Part shown: positions 33,203-42,321 of the stretch, one piece after another | Layout of the letters: each line of letters starts with the position of its first letter | Numbering within the stretch: the first letter of the stretch is position 1 | Assembly (NCBI GenBank): GCA_021732005.1 | Contig: JAKFVT010000058.1 | Span: 1 to 59,233, forward strand | Direction: 5' to 3' | Source: Mycobacterium sp. | Lineage (GTDB): Bacteria; Actinomycetota; Actinomycetes; Mycobacteriales; Mycobacteriaceae | Length of the DNA: 59,233 nt | The notes under the pieces: model-generated | Told to the model about the DNA's origin: nothing | The model's input: only the letters and a program-made list of their open reading frames with translations | Database searches by the model: none | Translations under genes and position numbers: made by a program

Positions 33203-33219
33203 TACTGACAAGGACAGTA
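33203..33219. promoter_or_regulatory. BlaI-type operator candidate, site 4
   Basis: TACT-GACAAGGAC-AGTA; the inner bases extend it to TACTG/CAGTA. It lies 146 bp upstream of the minus-strand L,D-transpeptidase gene, in the 350-base divergent region. Confidence 0.65.
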
Positions 33220-33313
33220 CGTTGCAAGGAAGTAGCGACCTAGTCACCGCTGCGGCGCCGCTGGAGGGCACGCCGTCCGACCTTCGGTCGCAAACCGCTT
33301 AGAACGCCACTTC

Positions 33314-33330
33314 TACTATGTTGTTACGTA
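33314..33330. promoter_or_regulatory. BlaI-type operator candidate, site 5
   Basis: TACT-ATGTTGTTA-CGTA, 78 bp upstream of the plus-strand L,D-transpeptidase start at 33408; it overlaps an alternative ATG at 33318, an argument against that start. Confidence 0.65.
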
Positions 33331-33407
33331 GGAAGACGTTGAACGTACTCGAAGCCACCGCCGCGCCGCGGCGCGGCGTTCTCCATTCGGAGCTCAAGGG
33401 AGCCACA

Positions 33408-34670
33408 TTGCACATAGATCGCCGAACATGGGCAACGGTGCTCGGCGTGATGCTCGTCGTCATTGGACTACTCGGTGCGGTAACCGTGATGCCGCGAGAC
33501 CATTGCACCGCAAACTGTCCGGCGGCGCAGACCAAGATCGCCAGCGCCATCCCCACGCCCACACCAGCTCCGGCCGCGACCGATATATCACCGCGAGACG
33601 GCGCCCGAGAGGTAGATCCGTTGGGACCGGTGATGGTGACCGCGACGGCGGGTCGGTTGACCGCGGTCACGATGGTCAACGAGGCCGGCGTTTCAGTACC
33701 CGGGATCATGACGCCCGACAACACGGTCTGGAAGCCCAGTGTTCCGCTGGGTTATGGTCGGTCCTACACGCTCACGGTAACCGCCGAGGGCACCGATGGT
33801 CGACCAGCTGCACGCAACTCGTCGTTCTCTACGCTCACTCCTCGGAATCAAACGAAGGCTTACCTGACCACCACAGCCGGAACACCGATACGCGAGGGTG
33901 GCAGCTACGGCATCGGCATGGTTGTCGTAGCGCATTTCGATGAACCGATTATCGACCGGGCGGCCGCTGAGCGGCGACTGAAGGTGAAAACCTCTCCGCC
34001 GGTTCAGGGTTCGTGGTACTGGCTGGATGACCAGAACGCGCACTGGCGTCCCCAGCGGTATTTCGCGCCAGGCACCGAAGTGACCGCGTCGGCGAACATT
34101 TACGGGGCTCCACTGGGGGGAGGCTTGTACGGCCAGGAAGACAGCACAGTCACCTTCATCATCGGTGATGCACACGTTTCAGTCGCCGACGATACGACGA
34201 AGCAGGTCAGCGTCTACGAGAACGGCGTCTTGGTACGGACCATGCCTACGTCGATGGGAATGGGCGGCACTGAAACAATTGGGGGACAGACGATTTCGTT
34301 TTGGACCCAGCCTGGGGTCTACTCAGTACTAGATAAGGCCAATCCGGTGATCATGGACTCGTCAACCTATGGGTTGCCTATCAACTCTCGACTGGGATAT
34401 CGCGAGACCATCAAGTACGCCACCCGGATCAGTACGGACGGCATTTACCTGCACCAGCTCGACAGCACAGTCTGGGCGCAGGGAAACACCAACGTGTCGC
34501 ACGGCTGCCTGAACCTCAACGCGGCAAACGCCAAATGGTTCTATGAGTTCTCGCAACCGGGCGACATCGTGGAGGTGCGCAATACCGGCGGCGAACCTTT
34601 GGAGGTCTGGCAGAACGGCGATTGGAGCGTGCCGTGGGACCGATGGCTCGCCGGCAGCGCGCTGTCATAA
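33408..34670 (+). CDS. L,D-transpeptidase (YkuD), second copy, 420 aa
   Basis: I choose TTG 33408 (LHIDRRTWATVLGVM), 7 bases after AAGGGAG; ATG 33318 would place an operator inside the gene. A membrane anchor (~10-32) is followed by two Ig-like domains and a YkuD domain with SHGCLNLN (Cys367) and the Trp-rich tail common to LdtMt2-type enzymes. Divergent partner of the 32119 gene; having two enzymes with one operator region suggests a coordinated shift to 3-3 crosslinking. Confidence 0.92.
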   Translation: MHIDRRTWATVLGVMLVVIGLLGAVTVMPRDHCTANCPAAQTKIASAIPTPTPAPAATDISPRDGAREVDPLGPVMVTATAGRLTAVTMVNEAGVSVPGIMTPDNTVWKPSVPLGYGRSYTLTVTAEGTDGRPAARNSSFSTLTPRNQTKAYLTTTAGTPIREGGSYGIGMVVVAHFDEPIIDRAAAERRLKVKTSPPVQGSWYWLDDQNAHWRPQRYFAPGTEVTASANIYGAPLGGGLYGQEDSTVTFIIGDAHVSVADDTTKQVSVYENGVLVRTMPTSMGMGGTETIGGQTISFWTQPGVYSVLDKANPVIMDSSTYGLPINSRLGYRETIKYATRISTDGIYLHQLDSTVWAQGNTNVSHGCLNLNAANAKWFYEFSQPGDIVEVRNTGGEPLEVWQNGDWSVPWDRWLAGSALS

Positions 34671-34717
34671 CAGGCGTGTGGGTTGCAGTGGCGGTGGGGC
34701 GCTGCGCGTGTTGACAG

Positions 34718-34975
34718 CTAGGTCTTGGCGGCGAACCCTACAAGCAAGAAACCGCCCAAGATAAGCACGCCGGCCATCGGATACCCGATGAGTAGATCCT
34801 GCAGCCCGATGATCCGCAACCGGCCGAGGTGGGTGATCATGTGGATGACCGCCATCGCCGCCCCGACAGCCACGAATACCCAGCCTGCAATACGCCGGCG
34901 CCGCTCGCGCTGATACTCGATCGTGTACAGCGACTTGGTAATGCGCCGTTCCCGGCCCATTCGTCTTTTGGGCAT
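34718..34975 (-). CDS. Small membrane protein, 85 aa
   Basis: Starts MPKRRMGRERRITKSLYT after AAGGGAG. Basic N-terminus, then two membrane helices (~30-52 and ~60-82). No family recognised. Two overlapping TACK-N9-MGTA sites lie 35-66 bp upstream, so it is likely a member of the same regulon. Ends convergently 47 bases from the L,D-transpeptidase stop. Confidence 0.7.
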   Translation of the reverse strand: MPKRRMGRERRITKSLYTIEYQRERRRRIAGWVFVAVGAAMAVIHMITHLGRLRIIGLQDLLIGYPMAGVLILGGFLLVGFAAKT

Positions 34976-35009
34976 CCCGTACTCCCTTCGCGTCAATCGA
35001 CCCTGGATC

Positions 35010-35041
35010 TACTGGCTAATGTAGTACTAAGCCGGTTAGTA
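35010..35041. promoter_or_regulatory. Two overlapping BlaI-type operator candidates, sites 6 and 7
   Basis: TACT-GGCTAATGT-AGTA (35010-35026) and TACT-AAGCCGGTT-AGTA (35025-35041) share two bases. They lie upstream of the 85-aa membrane gene; a tandem site suggests tight control. Confidence 0.7.
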
Positions 35042-35222
35042 CACACGCTAAGTTCCGCGGTGCGCCGCCGGTCGATGATTCACCCGGCCGTGGCCCCACC
35101 GCCCACTCCGAGGGCGCGTCGGGTTCCATAACCGAGCGACGGGGACCGTATCGCGAGTACAGGACCCGGCGCGTTCGGGATGTGCTTGATGGCCGAAAAC
35201 CGACGCCATCCTTGACAAGGAT

Positions 35223-35239
35223 ATACCCCATGGGGGTAT
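35223..35239. promoter_or_regulatory. CsoR operator
   Basis: ATACCCCA-T-GGGGGTAT, a near-perfect palindrome of the CsoR type, 31 bp upstream of csoR; it implies autoregulated, copper-induced expression of the csoR-HMA-copA operon. Confidence 0.88.
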
Positions 35240-35269
35240 GTTGCAGTCGAGCTTGAAAGGAGGACGGCT

Positions 35270-35563
35270 TTGGATGCGCCAGCACCCGGTTACGCGGATT
35301 CGAAGGACGCCCGCCTGAAACGGCTTCGCCGCATCGAAGGGCAGGTGCGCGGTTTGGCGCGCATGGTCGAGCAGGATGCCTACTGCATCGACGTTCTCAC
35401 GCAAGTCTCGGCAGCCACCAAAGCGCTTGAGTCAGTGGCATTGTCGCTCCTCGACGACCATCTGTCCCACTGCATCCATGATGCCGTGATGCAAGGCGGT
35501 GACGTGGCCGAGCTGAAGATCAGAGAAGCCTCCGCGGCCATCGCCCGCCTGGTGCATTCCTGA
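35270..35563 (+). CDS. csoR: CsoR copper-sensing repressor, 97 aa
   Basis: All-helical CsoR family. The copper ligands fit the C-H-C set of M. tuberculosis CsoR: Cys39 (DAYCIDVL), His64 and Cys68 (HLSHCIHDA), with the same 25- and 4-residue spacing. TTG start at 35270 after AAAGGAGG. Cu(I) binding releases DNA. Followed by an HMA protein and CopA ATPase. Confidence 0.93.
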   Translation: MDAPAPGYADSKDARLKRLRRIEGQVRGLARMVEQDAYCIDVLTQVSAATKALESVALSLLDDHLSHCIHDAVMQGGDVAELKIREASAAIARLVHS

Positions 35564-35603
35564 CGCCCCTGATCTCCCCGACCCCGCAGAGAGTAGCCAC
35601 AAC

Positions 35604-35966
35604 ATGACCCAGAAGCCTGGACTCCCCCTGCCGCTGATCGCGTCCGCCCCCTCCGGATGCGGTTGCTGCGGACCGACCCCATCAACGCCATCCTCATCGA
35701 CACTCGTCAAGGAGACGACCATGAACACCACCCCGGCAACGCACTCCTACGCCGTGACCGGCTTGACCTGCGGCCACTGCGTCGGCGCCGTGAGTGCGGA
35801 GCTCTCGGCGCTACCCGGTGTACAGGCGGTCACCGTCGAGTTGGTCGCCGGGGGCGTCTCCACCGTCACGCTAGCCGCCGACACACCGCCGACGCCTCAG
35901 CAGGTCGCCGCTGCCCTCGATGAGGCCGGCGACTACCGCCTGGTCACTGACCCGCAACCTCGGTAG
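35604..35966 (+). CDS. HMA-domain copper chaperone with Cys-rich leader, 120 aa
   Basis: The HMA domain (~45-115) has GLTCGHCVGAV and the matching C-terminal AALDEAGDYRLV. From ATG 35604 an extra N-terminus contains SGCGCCGP, which could bind metal; a second ATG at 35721 follows a better ribosome site (AAGGAGACGACC) and gives the plain 81-aa chaperone, so two forms are possible. It lies between csoR and copA. Confidence 0.85.
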   Translation: MTQKPGLPLPLIASAPSGCGCCGPTPSTPSSSTLVKETTMNTTPATHSYAVTGLTCGHCVGAVSAELSALPGVQAVTVELVAGGVSTVTLAADTPPTPQQVAAALDEAGDYRLVTDPQPR

Positions 35967-36005
35967 ATATTCACTACGCCCAGCCCGGCGACCCAAGGAC
36001 ACACC

Positions 36006-38327
36006 ATGAGCCCCACGAATCCCGCTGCCGTCGAGCAACCCCGCCGGATTGAGTTGTCGATCGGCGGGATGACATGCGCGTCGTGCGCAGCCCGCATCGA
36101 GAAGAAGCTGAACAAGCTCGACGGCGTCCAAGCCAGCGTCAACTACGCGACCGAAAAGGCGCAGTTGACCTACTCAGAGGCAGTGGATCCGGCGGTGTTG
36201 ATCGCGACCATCGAAGCCACCGGCTACACCGCAACCACACCGGCACCGCTCCAGGAAGCCGATGACGAGCCCGGCCAAGCTGGCCGAGAGGCCGGCGAGG
36301 CAGACTCGCTGCGGAGCCGACTGCTGATCTGCGCGATACTGACGGTGCCAGTGATCGCGATGTCGATGATCCCCGCACTACAGTTCAGAAACTGGCAGTG
36401 GCTCGCATTAACCTTGGCATCGCCCGTCGTGGTGTGGGGCGCGCTGCCGTTCCACCGGGCAGCGTGGACCAACGCCCGCCACCGTGCCGCCACGATGGAC
36501 ACGCTGATCTCGCTGGGCGTCAGTGCTGCTTACCTGTGGTCCTTATGGGCGTTGTTCATCGGACATGCCGGCATGCCGGGGATGCGGATGCCATTCACCC
36601 TCCTTCCGCAATCGGATTCTGGGATCGAGCACATCTACCTCGAAGTCGCCGCAGCGGTGACCGTGTTCATTCTGACCGGCCGCTACTTCGAGGCGCGCGC
36701 GAAGACACAATCCGGCGCCGCGCTTCGCGCTTTGCTCCATATGGGCGCCAAAGATGTGACGGTACTGCGCGAGGGAGCCGAAATCCGCATCCCCACAGCT
36801 CAACTCAATGTCGGAGACATCTTCCTGGTGCGCCCGGGAGAGAAGGTCGCTACCGACGGCGTCGTCGTGGAGGGCACCTCGGCGGTTGACGCGTCGATGC
36901 TGACCGGCGAATCCGTGCCCGTCGAAGTGCACCCAGGAGATGACGTCACCGGCGCCACCGTCAACGCCGGTGGCCGATTAGTGGTGCGCGCCAGTCGGAT
37001 CGGGGCCGACACGCAGCTCGCCCAGATGGCTCGGCTGGTCGAAGAAGCCCAGAATGGCAAGGCGTCGGTGCAACGCCTGGCCGACCAGGTGTCGGGGATC
37101 TTCGTGCCCATCGTGTTGGCCCTGTCTGCGGCAACTCTGGCCGCCTGGCTGCTCACCGGCCATTCAGGAACAGTCGCCTTCACCGCAGCTGTCGCCGTCC
37201 TGATCATCGCCTGCCCCTGCGCACTCGGGTTGGCCACTCCCACGGCACTGATGGTCGGCACCGGGCGCGGCGCCCAACTCGGAATCCTTATCAAGGGGCC
37301 ACAGATCCTCGAATCCACCCGTCGCGTCGACACCATCGTCTTGGACAAAACCGGCACTGTCACCACCGGCCGCATGAGTCTGATCTCGGTGCACCCGCGT
37401 GCGGGGCAGGACTCCGATGAAGTCCTCGCCTTCGCCGGGGCAGTCGAGAATGCATCCCAACACCCGATCGCCGCGGCAATTGCCGCCGCGGCATCGGCTC
37501 AGGGCCCCCTACCTCAGGTGCAGGAGTTCTCCAGCCACAATGGCCAGGGCGTCAGCGGAGTCGTCGCCAGCCACGCAGTCATGGTCGGGCGATTGAGTTG
37601 GCTCACCGAAGACTGGGCATTGGTTCCCCCAGATGACCTCACCACTGTCGCCGAACACGCCCAGTCCCAGGGCCGCACGCCGGTCTGGGTGGCCTGGGAT
37701 GGCGCGGTGCGCGGCGTGATTGTCGTCGCTGACACGGTGAAGGACACCTCAGCGCAAGCTATCGAACAATTCCGCGAGCTCGGCCTGCGCCCGATCCTCC
37801 TGACAGGCGACAACCGACGTGCTGCGCTCGCAGTGGCAGAACAGGTCGGCATCGACCCCGACGACGTCATCTCCGAGGTTCTGCCCGCTGACAAGGTCGC
37901 CGCAGTCAAAATCCTTCAATCACAGGGGCGAACGGTGGCCATGGTCGGCGACGGAGTGAACGACGCCGCCGCACTGGTGCAAGCCGATCTGGGGCTGGCG
38001 ATGGGCACAGGCACCGACGTGGCCATCGAGGCATCCGACCTGACGCTGGTCCGCGGTGATCTGCGCACCGCCGCCGACGCCATTCGACTATCCCGATCAA
38101 CCCTGAAAACCATCAAGGGAAACCTATTCTGGGCATTCGCCTACAATGTGGCCGCACTCCCCCTCGCGGCCCTGGGCCTACTCAATCCGCTGATCGCCGG
38201 CGCCGCCATGGCATTCAGCTCGGTCTTCGTGGTCAGCAACAGCCTCCGCCTGAGGCGGTTCGCCAGCACCGCCACGTCCCCGAAGTCCGCCGCCGGCCCT
38301 CACGTTGCGACATCGGCATTTGCCTAG
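36006..38327 (+). CDS. copA: CopA-type Cu(I) P1B ATPase, 773 aa
   Basis: N-terminal HMA domain with GMTCASC (24-27), eight membrane helices, a Met/His-rich outer loop (HAGMPGMRMPF, ~187-197), actuator TGES, membrane site CPC (403-405), DKTGT (447-451), SQHPIA, TGDN, GDGVNDAAAL, and the last-helix motifs YN and FSS. Complete and of usual length. It exports Cu(I). It closes the csoR-HMA-copA operon, and differs from the CPD pump at 16534 in both sensor region and motif. Confidence 0.94.
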   Translation: MSPTNPAAVEQPRRIELSIGGMTCASCAARIEKKLNKLDGVQASVNYATEKAQLTYSEAVDPAVLIATIEATGYTATTPAPLQEADDEPGQAGREAGEADSLRSRLLICAILTVPVIAMSMIPALQFRNWQWLALTLASPVVVWGALPFHRAAWTNARHRAATMDTLISLGVSAAYLWSLWALFIGHAGMPGMRMPFTLLPQSDSGIEHIYLEVAAAVTVFILTGRYFEARAKTQSGAALRALLHMGAKDVTVLREGAEIRIPTAQLNVGDIFLVRPGEKVATDGVVVEGTSAVDASMLTGESVPVEVHPGDDVTGATVNAGGRLVVRASRIGADTQLAQMARLVEEAQNGKASVQRLADQVSGIFVPIVLALSAATLAAWLLTGHSGTVAFTAAVAVLIIACPCALGLATPTALMVGTGRGAQLGILIKGPQILESTRRVDTIVLDKTGTVTTGRMSLISVHPRAGQDSDEVLAFAGAVENASQHPIAAAIAAAASAQGPLPQVQEFSSHNGQGVSGVVASHAVMVGRLSWLTEDWALVPPDDLTTVAEHAQSQGRTPVWVAWDGAVRGVIVVADTVKDTSAQAIEQFRELGLRPILLTGDNRRAALAVAEQVGIDPDDVISEVLPADKVAAVKILQSQGRTVAMVGDGVNDAAALVQADLGLAMGTGTDVAIEASDLTLVRGDLRTAADAIRLSRSTLKTIKGNLFWAFAYNVAALPLAALGLLNPLIAGAAMAFSSVFVVSNSLRLRRFASTATSPKSAAGPHVATSAFA

Positions 38328-38659
38328 GAGCAGTCAGTGATGCTACGCGGTACCACAAGCCACTCACCGCCGGAAGAGGGTGGCGAACTGGTACCGGCAG
38401 TGCTAGGACTCCGCAGGTCAGCAGCGCCAACGAGTGGGGCAACCATCACGCTGCATATGGCCTCCCCTGACCACCCGCGGGCTGCGAGGTCCTTTCCGGA
38501 CACCGATCCCTGCGCCGACAGACCGCATGGGGCAATTGGTCCCTTGAGGTGGGGCCTTATGGCGTCCAGAGGCGGACCTAGTGCGGTTGGCTTGTCCACT
38601 CCAGCGGAGAAGAGTTATACACGTAGTAACTACGTACTACTGAAGGCAGGAGATTGATC
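38328..38659. other. Intergenic region after copA
   Basis: No gene supported; a 106-aa plus-strand ORF here has no ribosome site or family features. The only clear element is the palindrome at 38620-38636. Confidence 0.4.
38620..38636. promoter_or_regulatory. BlaI-type operator candidate (one mismatch), strong dyad
   Basis: CACG-TAGTAACTA-CGTA: ACGTAGT-A-ACTACGT is a perfect 15-bp palindrome that shares TAGTAACTACGTA with the site at 24324. It lies 24 bp upstream of the DUF2933 gene. Confidence 0.65.
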
Positions 38660-38884
38660 ATGAAGATGTTGAAGCGTCAGCACCTCGTGTGGTACGCCCT
38701 GGCACTGGGCGCAGTCGCTGTCGGTGCGTTCCTGTTCGGCGTGTCGACGTCAACGATCTTGTTGGCACTCGTTGTTCTGGTGTGCCCCTTGATGATGTTC
38801 TTCATGATGGGCGGCCATGGGGTCGGCTCTGACCACGGATCCACCGACGAGATGCAGCACACGGAGTCCACCGGACCGTCCTAG
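38660..38884 (+). CDS. DUF2933-like small membrane protein, 74 aa
   Basis: Starts MKMLKRQHLVWYALALGA after AGGAGA. Two hydrophobic segments, then MMFFMMGGHGVGSDHG, a Met/His-rich end typical of DUF2933 proteins that accompany copper pumps. Function unknown. First of a probable operon with the methyltransferase-like and ABC genes. Confidence 0.78.
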   Translation: MKMLKRQHLVWYALALGAVAVGAFLFGVSTSTILLALVVLVCPLMMFFMMGGHGVGSDHGSTDEMQHTESTGPS

Positions 38885-38918
38885 CCCAGCATCACCTCAC
38901 ATTCGAGAGGTCGACACG

Positions 38919-39611
38919 ATGGCCGATTCCGCCTACGGCTTGTGGCCGCTGGTCATTGTCAATACGTTACTGTTCGCGGCATTCGGACTGAGCTTCTTTC
39001 ATCCCCGGAGCAACCGCGACTGGCGCGCAATGGGGGCATACACCGCGTTCTTGGTGGCCTTGTTCACCGAGATGTACGGCATCCCGTTAACCATCTACCT
39101 GCTCGGGAGTTGGCTGGGATCGCGCTTTCCACTGCTGCGCGACACCCATGCCGGTGGGCATCTGTGGAATGACCTCATCGGTTGGACAGGCGATCCGCAT
39201 CTGAGTCCATTCCATCTGGCCAGTTATGCAGCGATCGGGGGCGGGTTCTGGCTCATTGCCGTTGCATGGAGGCATCTGCATGATGCAGCGCAACACGATC
39301 GGCTCGCCACCACTGGGCCATACGCCTGGGTGCGTCATCCGCAATACGATGGCTTCATACTGGTGATGGTCGGATTTTTGCTTCAGTGGCCCACTATTCC
39401 GACCCTTCTGATGTTCCCAGTGCTTGTGTTCATCTACGCGCGCCTGGCCCGCAGTGAAGAACGCGAAGTGGCACGCCGGTTCGGTAGTGAGTGGGCCGAA
39501 TATGCCGCGCGCACACCGGTGTTCATTCCCCACGTCAGGGTTGCGTCCGGAGCCGGACCAGGGCGACTGCGCCCTACATCCGATGACATTGACCGCACCC
39601 CAAACGGGTAA
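38919..39611 (+). CDS. ICMT/PEMT-family membrane methyltransferase, 230 aa
   Basis: Starts MADSAYGLWPLVIVNT after GAGAGG; five to six membrane helices. The C-terminal signature ATTGPYAWVRHPQYDGF plus RSEEREVARRFGSEWAEY is that of the isoprenylcysteine/phospholipid methyltransferase superfamily. Many bacterial members sit beside copper genes with unknown substrates. Gaps to its neighbours are 34 and 15 bases. Confidence 0.85.
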   Translation: MADSAYGLWPLVIVNTLLFAAFGLSFFHPRSNRDWRAMGAYTAFLVALFTEMYGIPLTIYLLGSWLGSRFPLLRDTHAGGHLWNDLIGWTGDPHLSPFHLASYAAIGGGFWLIAVAWRHLHDAAQHDRLATTGPYAWVRHPQYDGFILVMVGFLLQWPTIPTLLMFPVLVFIYARLARSEEREVARRFGSEWAEYAARTPVFIPHVRVASGAGPGRLRPTSDDIDRTPNG

Positions 39612-39626
39612 CCGAGGAGCGCCGGC

Positions 39627-40343
39627 ATGGTTCATGTGAACGACACCGCGGCTGTTACGACATCGCCTGGCACCGATGCCGATTCGGCACCGGTGTTGAC
39701 GGCTGAAGGAATCGAAAAATCCTTTGGCCGCGGCCTGTGGCCGGGACATCGCCGACAGGTATTGGGCGGCGTAGATCTGGTATTGCGAGCAGGTGAGGTC
39801 GTTGGACTGGTCGGCGAGAACGGCTCCGGCAAATCGACGATCATGAAGATCCTCGTCGGAGAACTGAGCGCTGATGCGGGCATGGTTACCCACTCGGGGG
39901 TCTTGGGTTATTGCCCGCAGCAGCCGGTTGTCTATGAGCGGCTGACATGCGATGAACACATGGAACTGTTCGCCCGCGCCTACCGTATGACCCATCAGGC
40001 CGAGAGGCGGGCACGGCGAGACCTCTACGAAGCGTTGGGGTTTGAACGCTACGCCCGCACGCGAGCCGATCGACTCTCCGGGGGCACGCTGGCAAAACTC
40101 AACCTGAGCCTAGCCATGCTGGCGAACCCCCAGGTATTGCTGCTGGATGAGCCCTACGCCGGCTTTGACTGGGACACGTACTTGAAATTCTGGGACCTGG
40201 TGGCAGCGCACCGCGATCGCGGCCGCTCCGTACTGATCATCAGCCACTTCGTTGCCGACGAGCGGCGCTTTGATCGCATTGTCAAACTGTGCGATGGGCG
40301 GCTGTGTGAGGGGCAGTGCGACGCACACGAGCTGCCTCGATGA
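39627..40343 (+). CDS. ABC transporter ATP-binding protein, 238 aa
   Basis: Walker A GENGSGKSTI, Q-loop CPQQPVV, signature LSGGTLAKLNLSLAM, Walker B VLLLDEPYAGF and switch His (ISHFVAD). Its stop overlaps the permease start by ATGA. The substrate cannot be told; the pair could move a lipid or a metal complex. Confidence 0.92.
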   Translation: MVHVNDTAAVTTSPGTDADSAPVLTAEGIEKSFGRGLWPGHRRQVLGGVDLVLRAGEVVGLVGENGSGKSTIMKILVGELSADAGMVTHSGVLGYCPQQPVVYERLTCDEHMELFARAYRMTHQAERRARRDLYEALGFERYARTRADRLSGGTLAKLNLSLAMLANPQVLLLDEPYAGFDWDTYLKFWDLVAAHRDRGRSVLIISHFVADERRFDRIVKLCDGRLCEGQCDAHELPR

Positions 40344-41851
40344 CCACGGCGGTGCACGAGCAATGGCGCCCCACCTTGCTGTTGACGCGCTGCTTCATCA
40401 CCGATTACGTGCGCAACCCCGTGAATGTGATCATGCTGGTGGTCGTACCTTCGATATTCGTGCTCGTCGCGGCGGGCTCGATCGCTGACGCCATGGAACT
40501 GCTGCGGGGACAGCCTGGACTTACCACCCAGACCGCGACCGCCGGATGGGCAGCGGGGTTCCTGTCCGGTCTAGGTATGTATTTCCAGATCCGCTCTGCG
40601 CGCCGCGCTGACAAACGACTCTTGTTGGCTGGGCTGCCCCCGGCGAGGCTGCTGGCGGCCCGCGCGAGCACCGGACTGCTCATGGCGATTCTCGTGTCCG
40701 GGGTTGCGCTGGCCGCGCTCGCCGTTGGTACCGGCATCGCCCACCCCGGTCGAGTCGTCATAGGCACCCTGCTGTTCGCTCTGATCTACCTGGCGATCGG
40801 TGCGCTTGTCGGAGTTGCGGTGACCAATCCGGTCAACGGAGCGGTCGTAATCCTGCTCATCTGGATAATCGACGTGTTCGTCGGACCCGCCGGTGGTGGC
40901 GGCGATTATGTGTACACACGCTGGTTCCCAACGCATTTCGTCACATTGTGGATGGTGGACACGCCATCGCACCATGCGGGTGAACTGGGGGATCTCGGCG
41001 TCTCCCTGGTATGGATGGCGGTCGCGGTCTTGGTTGCAGGCGCGGTCGTCGGCGCTGGGTCGCGCATCGCCCGAGCCAGCAGAGGTTCACCTGGCCAGCT
41101 GGGCACAGCGATCCGGTTCGGTGTCGTCGATTTGGTCCGCAATCCTGTGCTCCTGGTATTGCTGGTCATCGTCCCCGCAGCGTTCGTCTTGCTGGCGAAG
41201 GCGACCACTCCACAACGTCTACTGGTGGTGTCGGTCAAGGAGCAGGGTGTCATCTCAGACCAGCTGTTCTGGTTCCCCGACGTCCATGCCGGCGCAATGG
41301 CACCGATCGCGATTGGGGCGTTGGCGGCGCTCGTGGGAATGTTTGTGGTGGTCGACGCCGCCGGCGGGGATGGCCGCCTTCGGTTGGCTGGTTACCGAAG
41401 CAGCGTCATGGTGACTGCACGTCTTAGTGTTGTCGCTGTTGCGTGCATCGTCATCTGCGCAGCCACGTTGCTGGTGACCGCCACGGTTTATCACGCCGAA
41501 CAATGGGCTCGCTATGCAGCTGCTAACCTGCTGGCAGCAGCTATCTATGCGTTGATCGGCGTCATCATTGGACCTCTGTTGGGCAAGGTCGCCGGGGTGT
41601 TTGTAGCTTTCCTCATCCCCTTCCTGGACTTGGGTATCGTCCAAAGTCCGATGCTGCGTCCGATGCCCCCGGAGTGGGCCAAGCTACTACCCGGCTACGG
41701 CGTAACGCGGGTGTTGTTCGATACGGGGCTCACGCCACAGTTCGACGAAAGTGCTTCTCTGCTAATCGGACTAGTCTGGTTGTCAGGTCTGCTCGCCGTC
41801 GCTGCAGTGGTGCTGATTCGAGCCCGGCCAACGAGAGCCACCGCGGCCTGA
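40340..41851 (+). CDS. ABC transporter permease (fused halves), 503 aa
   Basis: Starts MTTAVHEQWRPTLLLTR at ATG 40340, coupled to the ATPase. About twelve membrane helices in two similar six-helix halves (TRCFITDYVRNPVNVIML and IRFGVVDLVRNPVLLVLL begin them), so one polypeptide may supply both permease halves. ABC-2-like. Confidence 0.85.
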   Translation: MTTAVHEQWRPTLLLTRCFITDYVRNPVNVIMLVVVPSIFVLVAAGSIADAMELLRGQPGLTTQTATAGWAAGFLSGLGMYFQIRSARRADKRLLLAGLPPARLLAARASTGLLMAILVSGVALAALAVGTGIAHPGRVVIGTLLFALIYLAIGALVGVAVTNPVNGAVVILLIWIIDVFVGPAGGGGDYVYTRWFPTHFVTLWMVDTPSHHAGELGDLGVSLVWMAVAVLVAGAVVGAGSRIARASRGSPGQLGTAIRFGVVDLVRNPVLLVLLVIVPAAFVLLAKATTPQRLLVVSVKEQGVISDQLFWFPDVHAGAMAPIAIGALAALVGMFVVVDAAGGDGRLRLAGYRSSVMVTARLSVVAVACIVICAATLLVTATVYHAEQWARYAAANLLAAAIYALIGVIIGPLLGKVAGVFVAFLIPFLDLGIVQSPMLRPMPPEWAKLLPGYGVTRVLFDTGLTPQFDESASLLIGLVWLSGLLAVAAVVLIRARPTRATAA

Positions 41852-42033
41852 TCGCGATACAAACAGGAAGAAACCAATATGAATGACACTGCCACAATAC
41901 GATTCAGATGCGGGTGATAGTCGATTCATCGCGCCCGGCCTCGCCGCGAAGTAGGCGAGCCAACGGACCGGCGTAACAACCACGCTCTGCTGAGCGTCAA
42001 GAATTGGTGCTAGAGAGGATTCGGAGGCAGGTT

Positions 42034-42321
42034 GTGGAAAAACACAGATTGGATCTCATCCGCGTTGCCTCAGCTTTGATGGTGTTCGCTGCCATCACCT
42101 ACACGGTGTGTTATGTGTGGCATGGTCTGGCCCGCTCTCCATTCACCGACGGCCTTTTCGCGGCCGCCTTCCCTGGGGTTAGCTGGAGTGTGATCGGCTT
42201 TGTGACCGGTCTCGGTTGGAGCTTCGCCTACAGCGCGTATGTCGCCGTTGTGTTCGTGCCGGTCTACAACCTGTGTTGCCGGGTAGGCACCCAACCTAAC
42301 CGGCGCCAAATCCGCCGCTAG
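42034..42321 (+). CDS. DUF5676-like small membrane protein, 95 aa
   Basis: Starts at GTG 42034 (VEKHRLDLIRVASALMV), 7 bases after GGAGG. Two membrane helices with ITYTVCYVWHGL and GLGWSFAYSAYVAVVFVPVYN, as in DUF5676 proteins often found near copper pumps. Function unknown. Confidence 0.72.
   Translation: MEKHRLDLIRVASALMVFAAITYTVCYVWHGLARSPFTDGLFAAAFPGVSWSVIGFVTGLGWSFAYSAYVAVVFVPVYNLCCRVGTQPNRRQIRR

Noticed and set aside
38337..38657. 106-codon ORF between copA and the DUF2933 gene
   Set aside because: No ribosome site or family features, and it contains the operator palindrome at 38620.
41880..41918. 12-aa ORF (MNDTATIRFRCG) with a good ribosome site before the DUF5676 gene
   Set aside because: Too short to support, with no sign of conservation or coupling.
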